Assembly (NCBI GenBank): GCA_963920665.1
Contig: OY987268.1
Coordinates: 15,068,501 to 15,132,500 of the forward strand
Direction: 5' to 3'
Source: Straminergon stramineum
Taxonomy: Eukaryota; Streptophyta; Bryopsida; Hypnales; Calliergonaceae
Length of the DNA: 64,000 nucleotides
Of the stretch, positions 1-11,845 are shown piece after piece (the first letter of the stretch is position 1; each line of letters starts with the position of its first letter). The notes under the pieces are model-generated. The model had not been told where the DNA came from, did not search any database, and was given only the letters and a program-made list of their open reading frames with translations. The translations under genes were made by a program, and so were the position numbers.

Positions 1-119
1 TTTTTTTAAATACAATCAAAATTAATAAAATCCCATAACCATTAGTAGGAAAAGAAAAATTGAAATTAAAAACAACATCGAACGAGAATTGATTTCAATT
101 GGCATGATGAATTAGCAAA

Positions 120-200
120 ATGGAGGATGGAGCGGATTACTACGAAACCATTCACCTTGTGATCCTCGAGGACGATATGATCGATTACTTCATGGGAAAG
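120..200 (+). CDS. Orphan coding-like first exon, gene unknown
   Basis: An ATG at 120 opens 27 codons that end exactly at a strong splice donor (AAG|GTACGT, donor at 201). The peptide starts MEDGADYYETIHLVILEDD and is acidic with mixed codon use, unlike the AT-rich spacer around it. I do not recognise the protein. No convincing second exon was found downstream before the transposon relics. It could be the first exon of a gene with a very long intron, or an exon captured or left behind by rearrangement. The exon call rests only on the open frame and the donor. Confidence 0.28.
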
Positions 201-2013
201 GTACGTTAAAATTCTTTATATTTCATTTCAATTTGATTAAAATTTCACTTGATAAAATAAACCATTGGAAATTTAGGAAAATTAGAAAAGAAAATTAACA
301 TTTAAAAAGATTAAAAATTACAATTGTTCGTTTAGACTAAGAAGTAATTAATGAATGAAATTTAACTCGTTAGGCTTTTAAAACAAATTTCATTCATTAA
401 GAATTTTTTAAGAATTTAGTTTTTAGTGTTTTACCTTGTTAGAAAGGTAATTTCTGAATTTTCATAAAACCCTAAAAATACTAATTTTAGAATAGAAAAT
501 TTAGTTTACGATAGATTAGAAGATAATTAAAAAGAATTTCTAAAGAATCTTTAAGGAATCATTTAAATTAGGAATCAATTAGGGAATCTTTTAAAGATTC
601 CAGAACCTCTTTTCATTTAAAAAATACTTTAATTTTAAGTGAGAAAAGGTTGGATGAAGTTTGATCTTAATTTGGATGAAGTTCTTTAATTAGTGGTCAA
701 ATTAGGTTTAGTCTTAGAATTAGGTAACTAACATAACTAAAAACTTAACCCTAAAATTTAGATTTATTTCAATTAGTTTTACTATTTTTAATTTGCGGAT
801 GAAGGTTGTGATGTAGTTTAGGGATCAATATTTTATCCATTCATTTCTTTTATTAGGAAAGTCAGAATTTAACTTGCTTTACCATTCTGGAAAGGGAAAA
901 TTACATTCTATAAAGTAGGTTAGATTGATGTTAGTTTGAATTTATCTTTTGATTAGTTATTTGATTTAGTTAACCATAGTTTAAAAATTAGGATTTAAAT
1001 GATTTAAGTTCAATTTGGATATTTGAAAACAAAGTGTCCATTGCTTGGAAGGCGCGAATTGAACTTAGATTAAGAACACCCTAAAGAAATTAATTTAACC
1101 AACCGTTAGAACCCGTGTGCATGTTTTAACTCGAAGGGTGGAGTTTAAAACACTCACAAGACTCCATGTTTATGACCACCAACCTTCTAAAATGAGAACA
1201 AGTGTACCAAAGCAACTTCTTTTGACACTACAAAGTTTTCGATATATAAACACTATTGTGGGAAACTACCCTACAAACTCACACAACTCATTGCAAAGAG
1301 AAATGGGATAGACGGACATTTTCACCTTTGCTTTTCTTGGTAATACTTGGCCAACATATGTAATTGCTTGTTGTCTATTTTAGATGTGTATCCTTCAAAT
1401 CATTTTTTTTGAGGAATGGATTTTTTCAAGTGTTTTATCTCACTGAATAGTCTACCTCTCACAGTGTGAACATTTGCATTTGATTCCATCATAACTAATT
1501 TCTCATCACTTTCTCCATGTACCTCCATAGGAACAAGTGCATTGTAAGTTGTAGAATTCACCTCCTCCATTCCTTCATTTTCCTGCTCCCTCCGTGTATT
1601 CCTATTTGTTCTTTTTCGCATTTGATTGAGTTTCTCCACTAAATAAGTCACTATGTCCTCCACCTCCTTGTCATACTAACCCCATAAAAAATTAAAGGCT
1701 CCATCCTATCATTTTCATAAATTTTCAAAAAGCAAAGTCTCTTCAACCAATCCCATTTAATTAGTTTCCCTAATTTCTTGGAAACAATGTTCCATGGAAA
1801 ATTCTAGCCATTGACTTGCTTTTTTCAAGTTTCAGTTGTATTTAAACCATTTTGATGGATAATAATAATACAAAAAACTTTGTCCATATTTCTTTCCTTG
1901 AAGTCTATGTCCTATGAATTAAGGGAGGTAGCCTAAATATTTGATAATACTTAGGTATGATTCCTTCCCCAAGATCACGGGATAAAACTTGTGGAATGAT
2001 TTGCAAGTCCATA
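201..2013. other. AT-rich spacer, nothing recognised
   Basis: AT-rich sequence with no codon structure I can support. It contains short open frames on both strands (for example an 87-codon frame on the - strand at 1400-1663), none with a recognisable motif or splice context. Confidence 0.5.
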
Positions 2014-2209
2014 CACTAGTAGAAAACAATGTTTCCTTGAACAAAATCCAAGTGACATGTTTTTTTGTTTTCTGCCAAAAAACACAAAAAATGCATTGAC
2101 TGTAACGTAGTTTTCAAAAAACTACAACGCAAATTTTGTGTTTTTTGGCAAAAAACAAAAAAGAGCGTCACCTGGATTTTATTCAAGGAAACATTGTTTT
2201 GTATTAGTG
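2014..2209. mobile_element. CACTA-type MITE, 196 bp, TSD ATA
   Basis: The element starts CACTAGTAGAAAACAATG and ends with the inverted counterpart ...TTGTATTAGTG. The outer 40 or so bases of each end are near-perfect inverted copies (GTTTCCTTGAA...ATCCAAGTGAC against GTCACCTGGAT...TTCAAGGAAAC). It is flanked by ATA on both sides (2011-2013 and 2210-2212), the 3-bp target duplication expected of CACTA elements. There is no coding capacity, so it is non-autonomous. The element at 50554-50685 has the same first 13 bases. Confidence 0.85.
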
Positions 2210-3229
2210 ATAACTTCTAACATCTTTTCAGCTCCTAGGAAAAAAGGTACAACACGATTGTTTTGCTAAATGTCCTTTATCTGCAAAGCTTACTACAACA
2301 ATTCAAGACTAATTCTATTCAAAGTCATGAAGCCTAAGATTCCAAGCCCCCATTTATTATGATCACACATTAAAAAAAAATAAAAATAAAAATGACCTAC
2401 TAAATAATTACTCAAAAAAGAAGAAGCCCCAATTGTAGAGAACTCTTAATTTAGTGAGATGGCTTCAATTCCTAGCTATTACCTAGTTCTATTAAACTAA
2501 AAAACTTTTGGATACCTGTCTCTACTTCTCTAGGCCCTACAATTTTGATCTACCAAGAATCAAGGAACCTTACTTGGACAAGGGATTCGAGAGTTGATCA
2601 TACACCACCCACGCAACTTTGATAGGTCTTCGGAATTGACGATTGCTTTCACAATTTCTTGCATCTGGCTATCCAAAACTATTTTTTAGTGACTCTTCTT
2701 TACAATACTACCTCTCCAATATGAAACCAATTCTCAAAACCTCCAATCATCAAACCCTCTCTAAGACATTGACAGTAGGCTTGCAACATCCATCTGTCTA
2801 AAACTTCACCAATTTACTACTTTCAAATTCAGTTGTCAAATCTAAAATGCTTGAAGCCATTTAGTGAAGCCAAAGAAGGCGACAACAATACAAGTATGGA
2901 GTACAGAAAACTATGTGGAAACAAGAAGAACGAAAAAGATGGTAACACAAGATGGGAGAAACTAAACGGTGAAGCTCCACAAGAGCTCGGTGACAACAAC
3001 GAAGGTAGCAACGAAGCACAATTGTGCAAAGTTTGTGTGCACAACGACATCATGCGACACAAATCCTAGCCATAGAAGCCAAACACGTGTTTCAATAAAA
3101 AAGAACTTCAACTCTTTAACTTTTTCATTGGGTTACCTTACACATCAATTCTTCTAAGGTGAACCAATGTATTAGAGGCAAAATGATTGGTTTGCACACT
3201 TCACATTATTAAATTATATTAAATTTTAA
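2210..3229. other. Spacer, no gene recognised
   Basis: No supported gene. The - strand at about 2520-2690 has a weakly retroelement-like stretch that I could not assign. Overlapping open frames on both strands near 2829-3069 show no domain or splice signals. Confidence 0.4.
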
Positions 3230-3340
3230 CTCTGTCAGTAGAGTCTTCTCCGGAATTGACAATTTGCAAAAAGTCATTATAAAGTGCTCTTTGAAAGAAT
3301 GTTATGGAATTTAATTACAATAAAGGATGTGATTGTCAAT
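3230..3340 (+). repeat. Left end shared with the TTAA-flanked element subfamily C
   Basis: Starting just after TTAA at 3226-3229, this stretch (AGAGTCTTCTCC, then GAATTGAC, then CATTATAAAGTGCT) matches the first 100 or so bases of the elements at 25953 and 51168. The match runs up to and slightly past the ATG of the transposase-like frame at 3304. It therefore looks like the terminus of the element that carried the transposase relic. The CCCCTAAACG tip itself is eroded here. Confidence 0.5.
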
Positions 3341-6300
3341 TGTGTGTTACTCTTGAAACACGTTATGGAAAAATAATTGATAAACACATAGCTTGTAGAC
3401 ACGATGAAAGGAAAAGACTACTTATGAGTGAAGGTATTGAAGTTCTAGAAGAACAAGGTGTTGGATTTCCGGAAGAGCAAGGTGTTGTAGAGGAAGGTGT
3501 TGGGGGTAACTTTGGAGCAAGTTGTTGGAACTGCATTGGATGAGAGTAGCAAAGCTATGTTGGATCCACACACTAATGTTGTTGAAGAAGAAAGAAGGAT
3601 GGAAATGCTAGTTGGTGAAGAAAGAAGGCATGCATCTCATGAAGGAGAAAGAGAGGAGGAAGAGGCAGTTCCATTGGAAGATGAGGAAATTCGTGTAGTG
3701 CAAGAAGAACATGACAATTGGATGAAGGAAAATGAGGATATTCTACACGAAGAAGAGGATGACATTTCCATGGAGCAAGAGGATGCATTTCTAATTGAGC
3801 AAGAAGATGTAATTTTGTTGGTAGAAGATGATGTGGCTTTGCAAGAAGAAGGGTCTCGAGAAGGGTATACGATTCAGATAGAAGAAGGCGGTGTAGCTGA
3901 GGTTGGCGAAGTTACTCAATTAAATACATTAAAACAAAAAATGCAATCCAAAGTAGTAGAAATCCAAAGGCTATATGATTCTCATGGATGCTCACAAGCT
4001 ATGCAAGAGGATTTGTTACATATGATGTTTAGTAGATTGGGGCATCACACTGACAATGTGCAACCTTGGGAGCGGACTTTTGGAGATGTATTTAGAAATT
4101 TGCCAAGTACATGGAAAGGAGAATTGATGGGGGGAACAATTCCATCATCATGGAAGAAGTTAATGAGAATATACAAAAAAGAAGGCATGATTGAACCTCA
4201 ACATTGGAGAGTATGTGTAGGGATCAATGACTATGTTCATGAACCATTTGTCTTGCCATCTAGTGTTGATAGTGATGATAGTTGCAGTAGAATGAGTGAT
4301 AAACTGTGCAATTGCAATCCTCCAAATTGAGTTTTGAAACATAATTGTCCCCTTTGCTCTAACAAATGTACAATGTGTACAAGTAGGTTGAGAAAAGACA
4401 TGATGACATTTGACTACTTGCCAATGATTGAAATGTTTTGTCTTTTGATGAGTGCAAGGTCATTTTGCAAGAAAATGCTTGTTATGTGGCGACATAGTTC
4501 AAGTTGGATTGGTAGAAACCAATACGAAGCACCTCATCATGTACAAGAATTTTGGCATGGACAAAAGTTAAGGATCTACCAAGACTTTTGGAATCTACCC
4601 TGTGAGTGGGAATTGCCCATCTTATGTTTGACTCCAAGATGCAAAATTGTTTATCTAGCATTCCCAAAGAAATGTTAGAATTTGGTAATTGGATGGGGTG
4701 AAGCATCTCAAACATATGGGTTCAATTGTGACTTGTGCAAGTGATGGATATGGACAAAAGGTCTCGATGCGTGGAGATCCTAGGAACATTGCATTATCTA
4801 TCCATTGGGATGGATTTAGCATTAGTGAGAGCAATAAAGAGCGAAGTATGTGGGCTGTGAATGTTGGGATTTTGAATGCAAGCATTACAAATCCCAGTAT
4901 GCTTCTACTAGTGCTATTTATATCCATTGTACTCAAAGCTCAAGCGACAATAACAAGTCCAACATTGGAGAAGATGGTGAAGAAGTCAACAACAATATTC
5001 TTGCAACCTGTCATTGAGGTATTGGAACACATGTTTTTGAATGGGTTCAAAGTGCAATACAACTATCCATCTAGTCTTACAAGCCCACTTCTACAACAAC
5101 TTGTAGTAGATGGAGATATCATCTGAGCTATGCTTATGCTTGTTACTAGTGATCACCCAACCAATTGCAAAATAAGCAAATTAAAGCAGTTAGGGAAGTC
5201 ACCTTGTTGTTGTTGCAAAGTCCATACTCAATTGGTGGAATGTGAATATATTGCATCCACATCAAGTGAAACTCAAAGAAGGTGAGAGTAGGTGTATGGA
5301 CATAACCTTCAGCAAATCTTAGAGAATCCTCAACAATGAACATTAAAGGAACTATATGAAAATCTTTGTAAATAGTGGGAAAAACCAAAAGGTTCCCAAA
5401 GGCAAGAGTTTAGAAAGAATTCAAGCATTTCCAGGGAATCTCCACTTTGGAGGTCCTATCACCTACATAGATTTGACATGTTAGTGGACATTGTCTTTGA
5501 TGTTATGCACACCACATGCTTGCAACTATTCAAGTATTATACCATTGAATTGTTTCAAGAAATTGCATGAGTACAATGTACAAAATATGTTGAAGATATT
5601 TGTACTATTGTTGAGAAAGCACGCCCACATGAATTGAAGTTTGGATGATGGCCTTAGAAGCCCATTGAAACCCATACACGCTATGTGGTAGAAGATCTTA
5701 AGTTGTTTATAATGTGGGTCCTTTGTCTTATGAACATGTGGACAAAGAATTAAATCGGAATATTGGAAAATAGGACTTTTGCTCAATGACATTGCACACC
5801 ACCTTTTCAATTGTACAAGGGATAGTGGTTGGAGTAGAGAGCAAATGGAAATGGCCTTGAGTTTGTTTAAACATTGGCGTGTAATATCAAAGGATGCATT
5901 TGGTCTAAATTCAAGTCAACTTGAACACGTAGCGGGGGTTGGCCATCTATTGCAAGATATCAAGCATTTTGGACATTCACATGTCTATTGGTGTTTTCCT
6001 CATGAGAGAGAGGTACAAAAGTATTTCAACATCAATACAAACCACAAAGGTGTGGAGAAAACATTCATTGTATTTTATGCAAGAAAATTGTTTCAGGAAG
6101 TTCAAATACTCATTGGTTAAGAAGTTGATGGTCTATACATGCATGAAAGAGCCTTCACCAAAATCCATGATCATCTTATGTTTCCTGAAGGCCACTTTGG
6201 TGTTGATATTCACAATTAGAAGACATGCCCAAGCAAACATGAAAAATGTGTTTTACATTGTAGTTCTATTGGTAAAGCTGAAGAACTAAATCAGTTGTTG

Positions 6301-6860
6301 AAAAAGGCACCCAGAAGTCCTTGTACACAAATGTTGAGCAAGAAAGGCATCCTCATAGGATGATTGGATATGCAAAACCTAAAACTTGCTGAGTCTTATG
6401 TGGAAATCTATGAAAGGACATACTTTCAATGGAGAGATAGAGAAATTTTTGTTGACACAAGTATTAAGAGGATAATGTTTAAAGGAGTAGTCTATACAAT
6501 TGATGATGATGTAGTTGTTAAAAGGGATGATGATCCTAAAGGGCCACCATGGAAGGCTAGAATAAAAGAGTTCATTTATCACCGTACTGATGAAGAAGTT
6601 AGTGTACACTTCGCCACTAATTATTACAAGCAACAATAAAGTTGAAATGGAACATCACGTTGATATGAGGTAACGAGGATGACATAGATGAATTGACTAG
6701 CATGAATTTGGTGGAAACCAATGTCTTCTATCCATTTGACAAGACAAGCATCAAACCATTGAGGTTGATACAACATAAGTTAATGAAAATTAATGTTAGT
6801 AGAAACCGCGTTGTAGCATATGAAATGTAAAGGACAAAGAGGAGAAATACTTTGGCATTG
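3304..6860 (+). pseudogene. Decayed Tnp2-like (CACTA-type) transposase
   Basis: A run of same-strand coding fragments, in shifting frames with internal stops, forms one broken protein. In order they are: a Cys motif (GCDCQLC, 3328-3348); a long acidic Glu-rich stretch (3430-3900); IPSSWKKLMRIYKKEG with CPLCSNKCTMC (4138-4380); a block like the Tnp2 core, with SIHWDGFSISES and FLQPVIEVLEHMFLNG (4798-5045); TSDHPTNCKISKLKQLGKSP followed by a Cys cluster (5143-5225); a C-terminal block with HLLQDIKHFGHSHVYWCFP, ER and TNHKGVEKTF (5943-6090); and a tail at 6364-6640. Block order and spacing resemble plant Tnp2 (Transposase_21) proteins with a following DUF4218-like region. At least five frame breaks or stops make it inactive. 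Family assignment is by motif memory only. Its left end is shared with TTAA-flanked elements, which is unexpected for a CACTA transposase. Confidence 0.55.
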
Positions 6861-7089
6861 AATTTATTCAAGAACACATTGGAGAGAAGGAGACTTTAGA
6901 TTTATGTCTAAAATTAGACGATACAATTAAGCATTTTTTTAGGATTATAATCAAGTCACCTTTCTTTTCACTTTTTGATATTCAAAAGACAATTGTCATG
7001 TGCTGCAATATGAAATGTTTTTAAGTTTTTATGAGTTCATGAATGTAATATTATGCATTGTAAGGCCTTTTCTTATTGTACAATGTGAC

Positions 7090-8010
7090 CCCTAAAGGAT
7101 CAAATAGCATTTTTTGGCAACATAGCACTTGTAGTCATCCAATTATAATGAAATTTTAATTTCATTTCTTTGAAATTGTAACAAAATATATCTATTCAAG
7201 GAGTAGCCATAAAATGCAACAAATTTTACAACTTTTGACTCATATCATAAAAAAAGTCTTGTATAATATGTAGTGTTCTAGGAAGTCAAGGGAGCATGAG
7301 AAAAAATCACGTTTTGAAGAAATAAGAATGTAAGATTTTGTTTTTTAATTTGTAGTTACATGAAATTTTTTGAGTCATTCCATCTTGATTGTTGAAATGA
7401 AAGAGATGAAGTTTTTTTAGTTTGTGGGCAATTATAGAATCTCTACTCTGAAATAAACTTTGAAGTTCTTCATTTAATTTAATTTCCAATATTTTTGGGA
7501 AAAAATAGAATTATAGGGTGTGTATTGTTTATTACAACATTACAACCATTGGGATTGGAATTTTTCAATTCCATAAGTAAATTCTTAAAAACTTAGCATT
7601 GAAATCATTGTGAATTTCTTCATACTTTACTATTTTTTTGAAGCATGAAAAGGAAAAAAATAGTTGAAGTTTTTGGAATGTATTTTTCAGTAGATTGAAT
7701 ATATTATAAAGAATTGTAAGTTTTGGGATCAACACATCTCTATGTGATTCAATGTTTGGAAGATGAAATGTAGCCATATGAAGAAGATGAAAATATTGCT
7801 CAGAAATCCAAGGACCAGGATCTTTCCCTTGGTAGGGGTTTTTATTTTGGAATTTTAAGAGGGTGTACTATAAAATATTAAGTTTTAGGGGATCTTTAGG
7901 TTGAATTTGTTAAAAAATGAATATAGATGAAGGTCTTAGCCTTGCATTGAGGACTAGTTTGTTGAAGCAATTTTCAGCCTCTTAAAATCAAAGAACAATA
8001 GGGGTTAATA
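7090..8010. mobile_element. Degraded TTAA-type element, subfamily A
   Basis: The left end ACCCCTAAAGGATCAAATAG is followed by TTTTTTGGCAACATAG, as at 55854. The internal stretches ACTTTTGACTCATATC...TATAATATGTAG and ATTGTTTATTACAACATTACAACC also match the copy at 55854-56788. A GGGGTTAATAAG near 8005 is the best candidate right end, but the last 250 bp do not match the other copies well. It has no coding capacity. Confidence 0.5.
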
Positions 8011-8719
8011 AGAGAAGTGACACCAAACTACAAGTTGTTTTTGTAACTTAAAAAAAATTGGAATAGGATTTGGTTGAAAAGGTAATGCATTGTATGTACT
8101 TTTGTAAGGTAGAAACATCCCAAAGCATCGTTGTTCCCATTCATGCATAGTAGAGTTCCCTTGAAATGTCCCTAGGCTTTCAAGAAAGTGACTCTCTACA
8201 ATTACATTAAATTGTCCCCTCATTTACTGTTTATTAGTTGAATGCTAAAATTATTAGGTTTTGATTTCACATCCACCAATGTGATAATTTCAGTGGTCAA
8301 GGGAATTGCAACTCTGAAAATTTATAGAAAATACATGCTATATCTGAATTTTTTTTTAAATTCATAATTTTCAATTGCTAATACTATAGAAAAAGCATAA
8401 GGTGTCTCCATCTATAAATTGAATTGGTTATATTGATGAGTTGTAGTGCTTCCACCATAGTACTTGATGAAGTCAATGTTGTCTACTTGAAGAGCATAAG
8501 TAGTGGACAATGTAGCAGTGGAACAATCATAAAGGAGGAAGATTTGTAAAATTTCGTAAGATTAATTTTCATTTCTATAACTTATTTGTACTTAATTTAA
8601 TTAGCATGACAACTTCCAAAAAATAAAAAAATGAAGTACTTGTTTGAAACTCTTGGTATATTTGAAAATGTATTGAAAGGATACAAATATTGATGCAATT
8701 GTAATATTTTGCTACCACT
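8011..8719. other. AT-rich spacer, nothing recognised
   Basis: No gene, repeat end or RNA signal that I can support. Confidence 0.4.
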
Positions 8720-8723
8720 TTAA

Positions 8724-9629
8724 CCCCCCAAAGGACCATTTTCCCTTCCAAGGACGAATAGGCTTTTGGGCAAGTACCAACGGTCTCAATTTCTGACCAG
8801 ATTTTTGAACCTTTTTATGAATGTAGAAAAATTGATTAGTTTGGTGGGAATATAATTTTTTTTCATTCAGTGCCCATGAACAAAAGTTATGTCCAAATAA
8901 GCTCAAAACAAGGAATAGGGGACAACAAAAAAAATAATTCAAAAATTTGAATGTTTTGTTCCTTATTCACACCTATTTTTTTCTACATGGAAAGCTTTGA
9001 TTCATTCCATTTGGATTTGTAATAAGAAAGTTATGGACAATCTTGTTTTTCGGGCAATTAGAGCATCTTCTTGAAAAAAATAACTTGTAGCTAGGGTTCA
9101 TTTTTTAACTCAATTTTTACAGTTTTCCAAAAAAATGGTCCACATGGTTTAATTTTCTTGATAGAAAAATCCCATCATTGAGATTAGTGCATTTTAATTC
9201 CATTTTAGAGATATTCATAATTTAAAATTTTCTTCTATCTTATACCTACTTATACTTAATTTTTTTTAAAGAATAAAAATCAATTTTTTTGTATTTTTTT
9301 CCTAGACTCTTAACTCAATTCTCTACCATAAAGAATGAAAGCCCAAAATTTTGTAGTATAGAACATTAAAGTTAAGAAGGTTCAAAGTCAAATAATGTAG
9401 TCCCTCAATGTGCTAAAAAGTTTGTTTTTTTCACCCTAAACATAGATGTCTTGCAATCTATGTGGTCAAAGATTTTGGATTTTTTTGACACATTATCATA
9501 TGAGTTAGGTGTAAGATCCTATGGTTAGATGTGCGAAGAAATCAATTTTCAAATTTTTTTACTCTTTGCTAATAGAAATGGCAATTTTGAGGGGGTTTTC
9601 ACATGAAGAAAATCTTAGTCATTTAGGGG
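8724..9629. mobile_element. TTAA-type element, subfamily B (906 bp)
   Basis: The element begins CCCCCCAAAGGACCATTTTC after TTAA (8720-8723) and ends ...CATTTAGGGG before TTAA (9630-9633). The interior shares GGTCTCAATTT, TGGAAAGCTTTGATTCATTC and GGACAATCTTG with the copies at 14175 and 42300. It carries no open frame with recognisable protein, so it is non-autonomous. Confidence 0.75.
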
Positions 9630-9929
9630 TTAAATATAAATTTGAAGATCATCCTCCAAAATTTTTTGGTCTATAACTTTGAAGATACTTCAAAAGCTCA
9701 TGACAGCCTCATTGTTCTCTATGTGTCTTGTACTCTTGTTGTACTTTGAAGAAAATTATGTTCAATGACGCAAAGTTTCACAATTGCTTTCAGAAAAATG
9801 TGTACATTTCAAAAATTGTTGGATGTAACAAGAAATTAGATTTCCCCCTAAATTTAAAAAATCCACCACTTGAAGTAAAACCTTCATAGGAAATGATTAT
9901 TCCAAAAAAATTTAACAATTTTTGATTGT

Positions 9930-10400
9930 TTATAATTTAATCAAACTAAGTAGTGACAAGAAACTTTTTGTACAAGTAAACTTTTTTCAAATTCTTTTAG
10001 TAAGTGGAATGAGAGGTGTTTTTAATTTTTGGTAAGAATTTCACAAATTTCAGAATTTTATGATATGAGACACTATCAACTAAACTACAACTCTGAATTT
10101 TTATATTTCTCATAATTACATCTAAAAAATATTTAAAAAAATAATGGACAATATTTTATGAACAATTCATGCACTTTTCAAATTCTTCACAAGTTCAAGA
10201 AATATTCAAAGTGATAAGAAATGTAATATTGTAGACTTAAATTTTAGTGAATAGTATTTTGCTTGATAGAATTTTCAAATTCAGGAAATTCTTACCAAAA
10301 AATTATGAAAAAAAATTCTCATTCCAATTACTTAGACCTCATACAAGAAATTCACTTGCATGAAAAAATTTTCTTCTCACTAATTAGTTTGAGTAACTTA
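9930..10400. repeat. Imperfect fold-back, arms about 200 bp
   Basis: The left arm (around TTTTTGGTAAGAATTTCACA at about 10020) is inverted at about 10265-10300 (GGAAATTCTTACCAAAAAAT). The match extends outward through AATCAAACTAAGTAGTGACA (9950) against TCACTAATTAGTTTGAGTAA (10378). No clear target duplication was found. It is probably an old fold-back transposon. Confidence 0.55.
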
Positions 10401-10529
10401 TGAAGAAATCAAGACTTATTTTAAAATGTCCTAAAAATTAATTTATGTATTGTAATTAGGTTTCTTACACCACAAATTGTGTTCAAAATTTGTAGTTCTA
10501 CAATTCATTGTGGCAATAGTTTGAAGTGA

Positions 10530-11400
10530 AAGAAGCATTTCGAGCAGCACTGTAGCTATACGGGCACATTACAATGACCTTTTGTGACCGAATAGGAAGT
10601 TAGAGAGTTGCTTCCTAAACGTGCACAGTAACAGAAGCGCTCGCCGGAAGTTACGATTCCGCTCTGCTTAGAGACACCCCCCGGGTATTTCAAGCACGAC
10701 ATTCAGAATACCCCCCGGCCCCACATGGAGGGGGGGTTAAAATACAATGGTCCCAGCGAGACCATGTGTGTGTGTTGACCAGCCGGTTTCCCTGTGATCG
10801 ATACTGTAGATTGATTTAAGTCAGTGTCAAAGTTGGTCTGATCAAAGCTTTCGGCATTATCGATCGAATTCATTTTGCAAACGGTCGAAGCAGTTACCCT
10901 GATTAGGAGCATTGAGATATTGTTCATTCAAGGCACTCACATTGATATGACGAGGCTTTTAATTTGCCGCTGGCTTAGATCTAGAGCATATGTCATGAGA
11001 CAAAACCTACGTGAGAAGTCCCTGAAACTCCATCCAGCTTGAGTACAGCGACAGTTTGCCCTGCAATCACTCAAAGATAAATTATATCACGGTGAAGACA
11101 CAGATTTCGGCAACTCGTCATTCAGCGACGCGGCCGCCTGCTTAACAGACTCATTGCATCGATCAGTGGTCGCCACTTCAGCAGATAGGACCAACTTCTT
11201 GGCCCCTGTTTGCATGCACAAAAGCTTGAGAGCATTGACAGAAGACTAGACAGATTGATTAATTGATACATTCAACCGTCCTGGGCATATATTATCGAAC
11301 ACAAAACAGATTAAATAAAAAAAACCGGGTACGCAACTCTCATATTATAACCAGGAGTCGGAAGACTATTTACGTAGAATTGAAGGTCGCCAGGCCCAAC
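10530..11400. other. GC-balanced island, possible gene remnant
   Basis: Base composition changes abruptly from AT-rich to balanced, with many CG dinucleotides. The - strand carries an open frame at 11245-11087 and a second coding-like stretch (QTVAVLKLDGVSGTSH) at about 11055-11000. I cannot join the two with sensible introns. It may be the remains of a low-copy gene or an unmethylated regulatory island. Confidence 0.3.
11087..11245 (-). pseudogene. Possible exon of an unrecognised gene
   Basis: A 52-codon open frame follows an AG and ends at TGA. It includes TGAKKLVLSAEVATTDRCNE and a tail ending LPKSVSSP. Codon use is balanced and unlike the spacer. The family is not recognised. The gap to the next coding-like stretch downstream (about 50 bp) is short for a plant intron, so it may be broken or a chance frame. 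Confidence 0.2.
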
Positions 11401-11694
11401 ACTTTTGTTTAAACTGAATGCTAAATTTTGGGAGTGCAATTAAATTTTTTTTGTACGTAATTATTCATTGAACTCAAGGGGTTTATGAGTCCATTAGCAT
11501 TTCATGGCTTCGCATTAATCTCTTTAAGAAGAATGCTCTCAGTCTTTGGTTTATCTCTGTATGTAGAATGAATGGGTTTATGATTGCATACATGCACTCA
11601 GAGTGAACCATTGTTTAGCAGTAAGCTAATTTTTGAACACTCTTAGAAGCAATTTGGGAAGAACAAAGGGTCAAATTCATAGATATGGATATCC

Positions 11695-11845
11695 ACAGGG
11701 AGATCAGGAGGGCATTACCCCGGGGTATAATTTCAACATGTAACTATACCCCCTGTTAGACTTTTTGCTCTTAGAAAGTCAAAGGGGGTATAGTTACATG
11801 TTGAAATTCTACCCCGGATGCAACACCCTCCCGATTTCCTTGTGA
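11695..11845. repeat. Near-palindromic fold-back MITE, about 150 bp
   Basis: The two halves are inverted copies. TTTCAACATGTAACTATACC at 11731-11750 is inverted at 11790-11810 (GGTATAGTTACATGTTGAAA), with a loop near 11762-11773. Outer ends are CACAGGGAGATCAGGAGGG and, inverted, CACAAGGAAATCGGGAGGG. A folded transcript would form one long hairpin. No certain target duplication, though ATC flanks both ends. Confidence 0.7.

Noticed and set aside
1400..1663. 87-codon open frame on the - strand
   Set aside because: No motif, no splice context and no paralogue. Composition is as the surrounding spacer.
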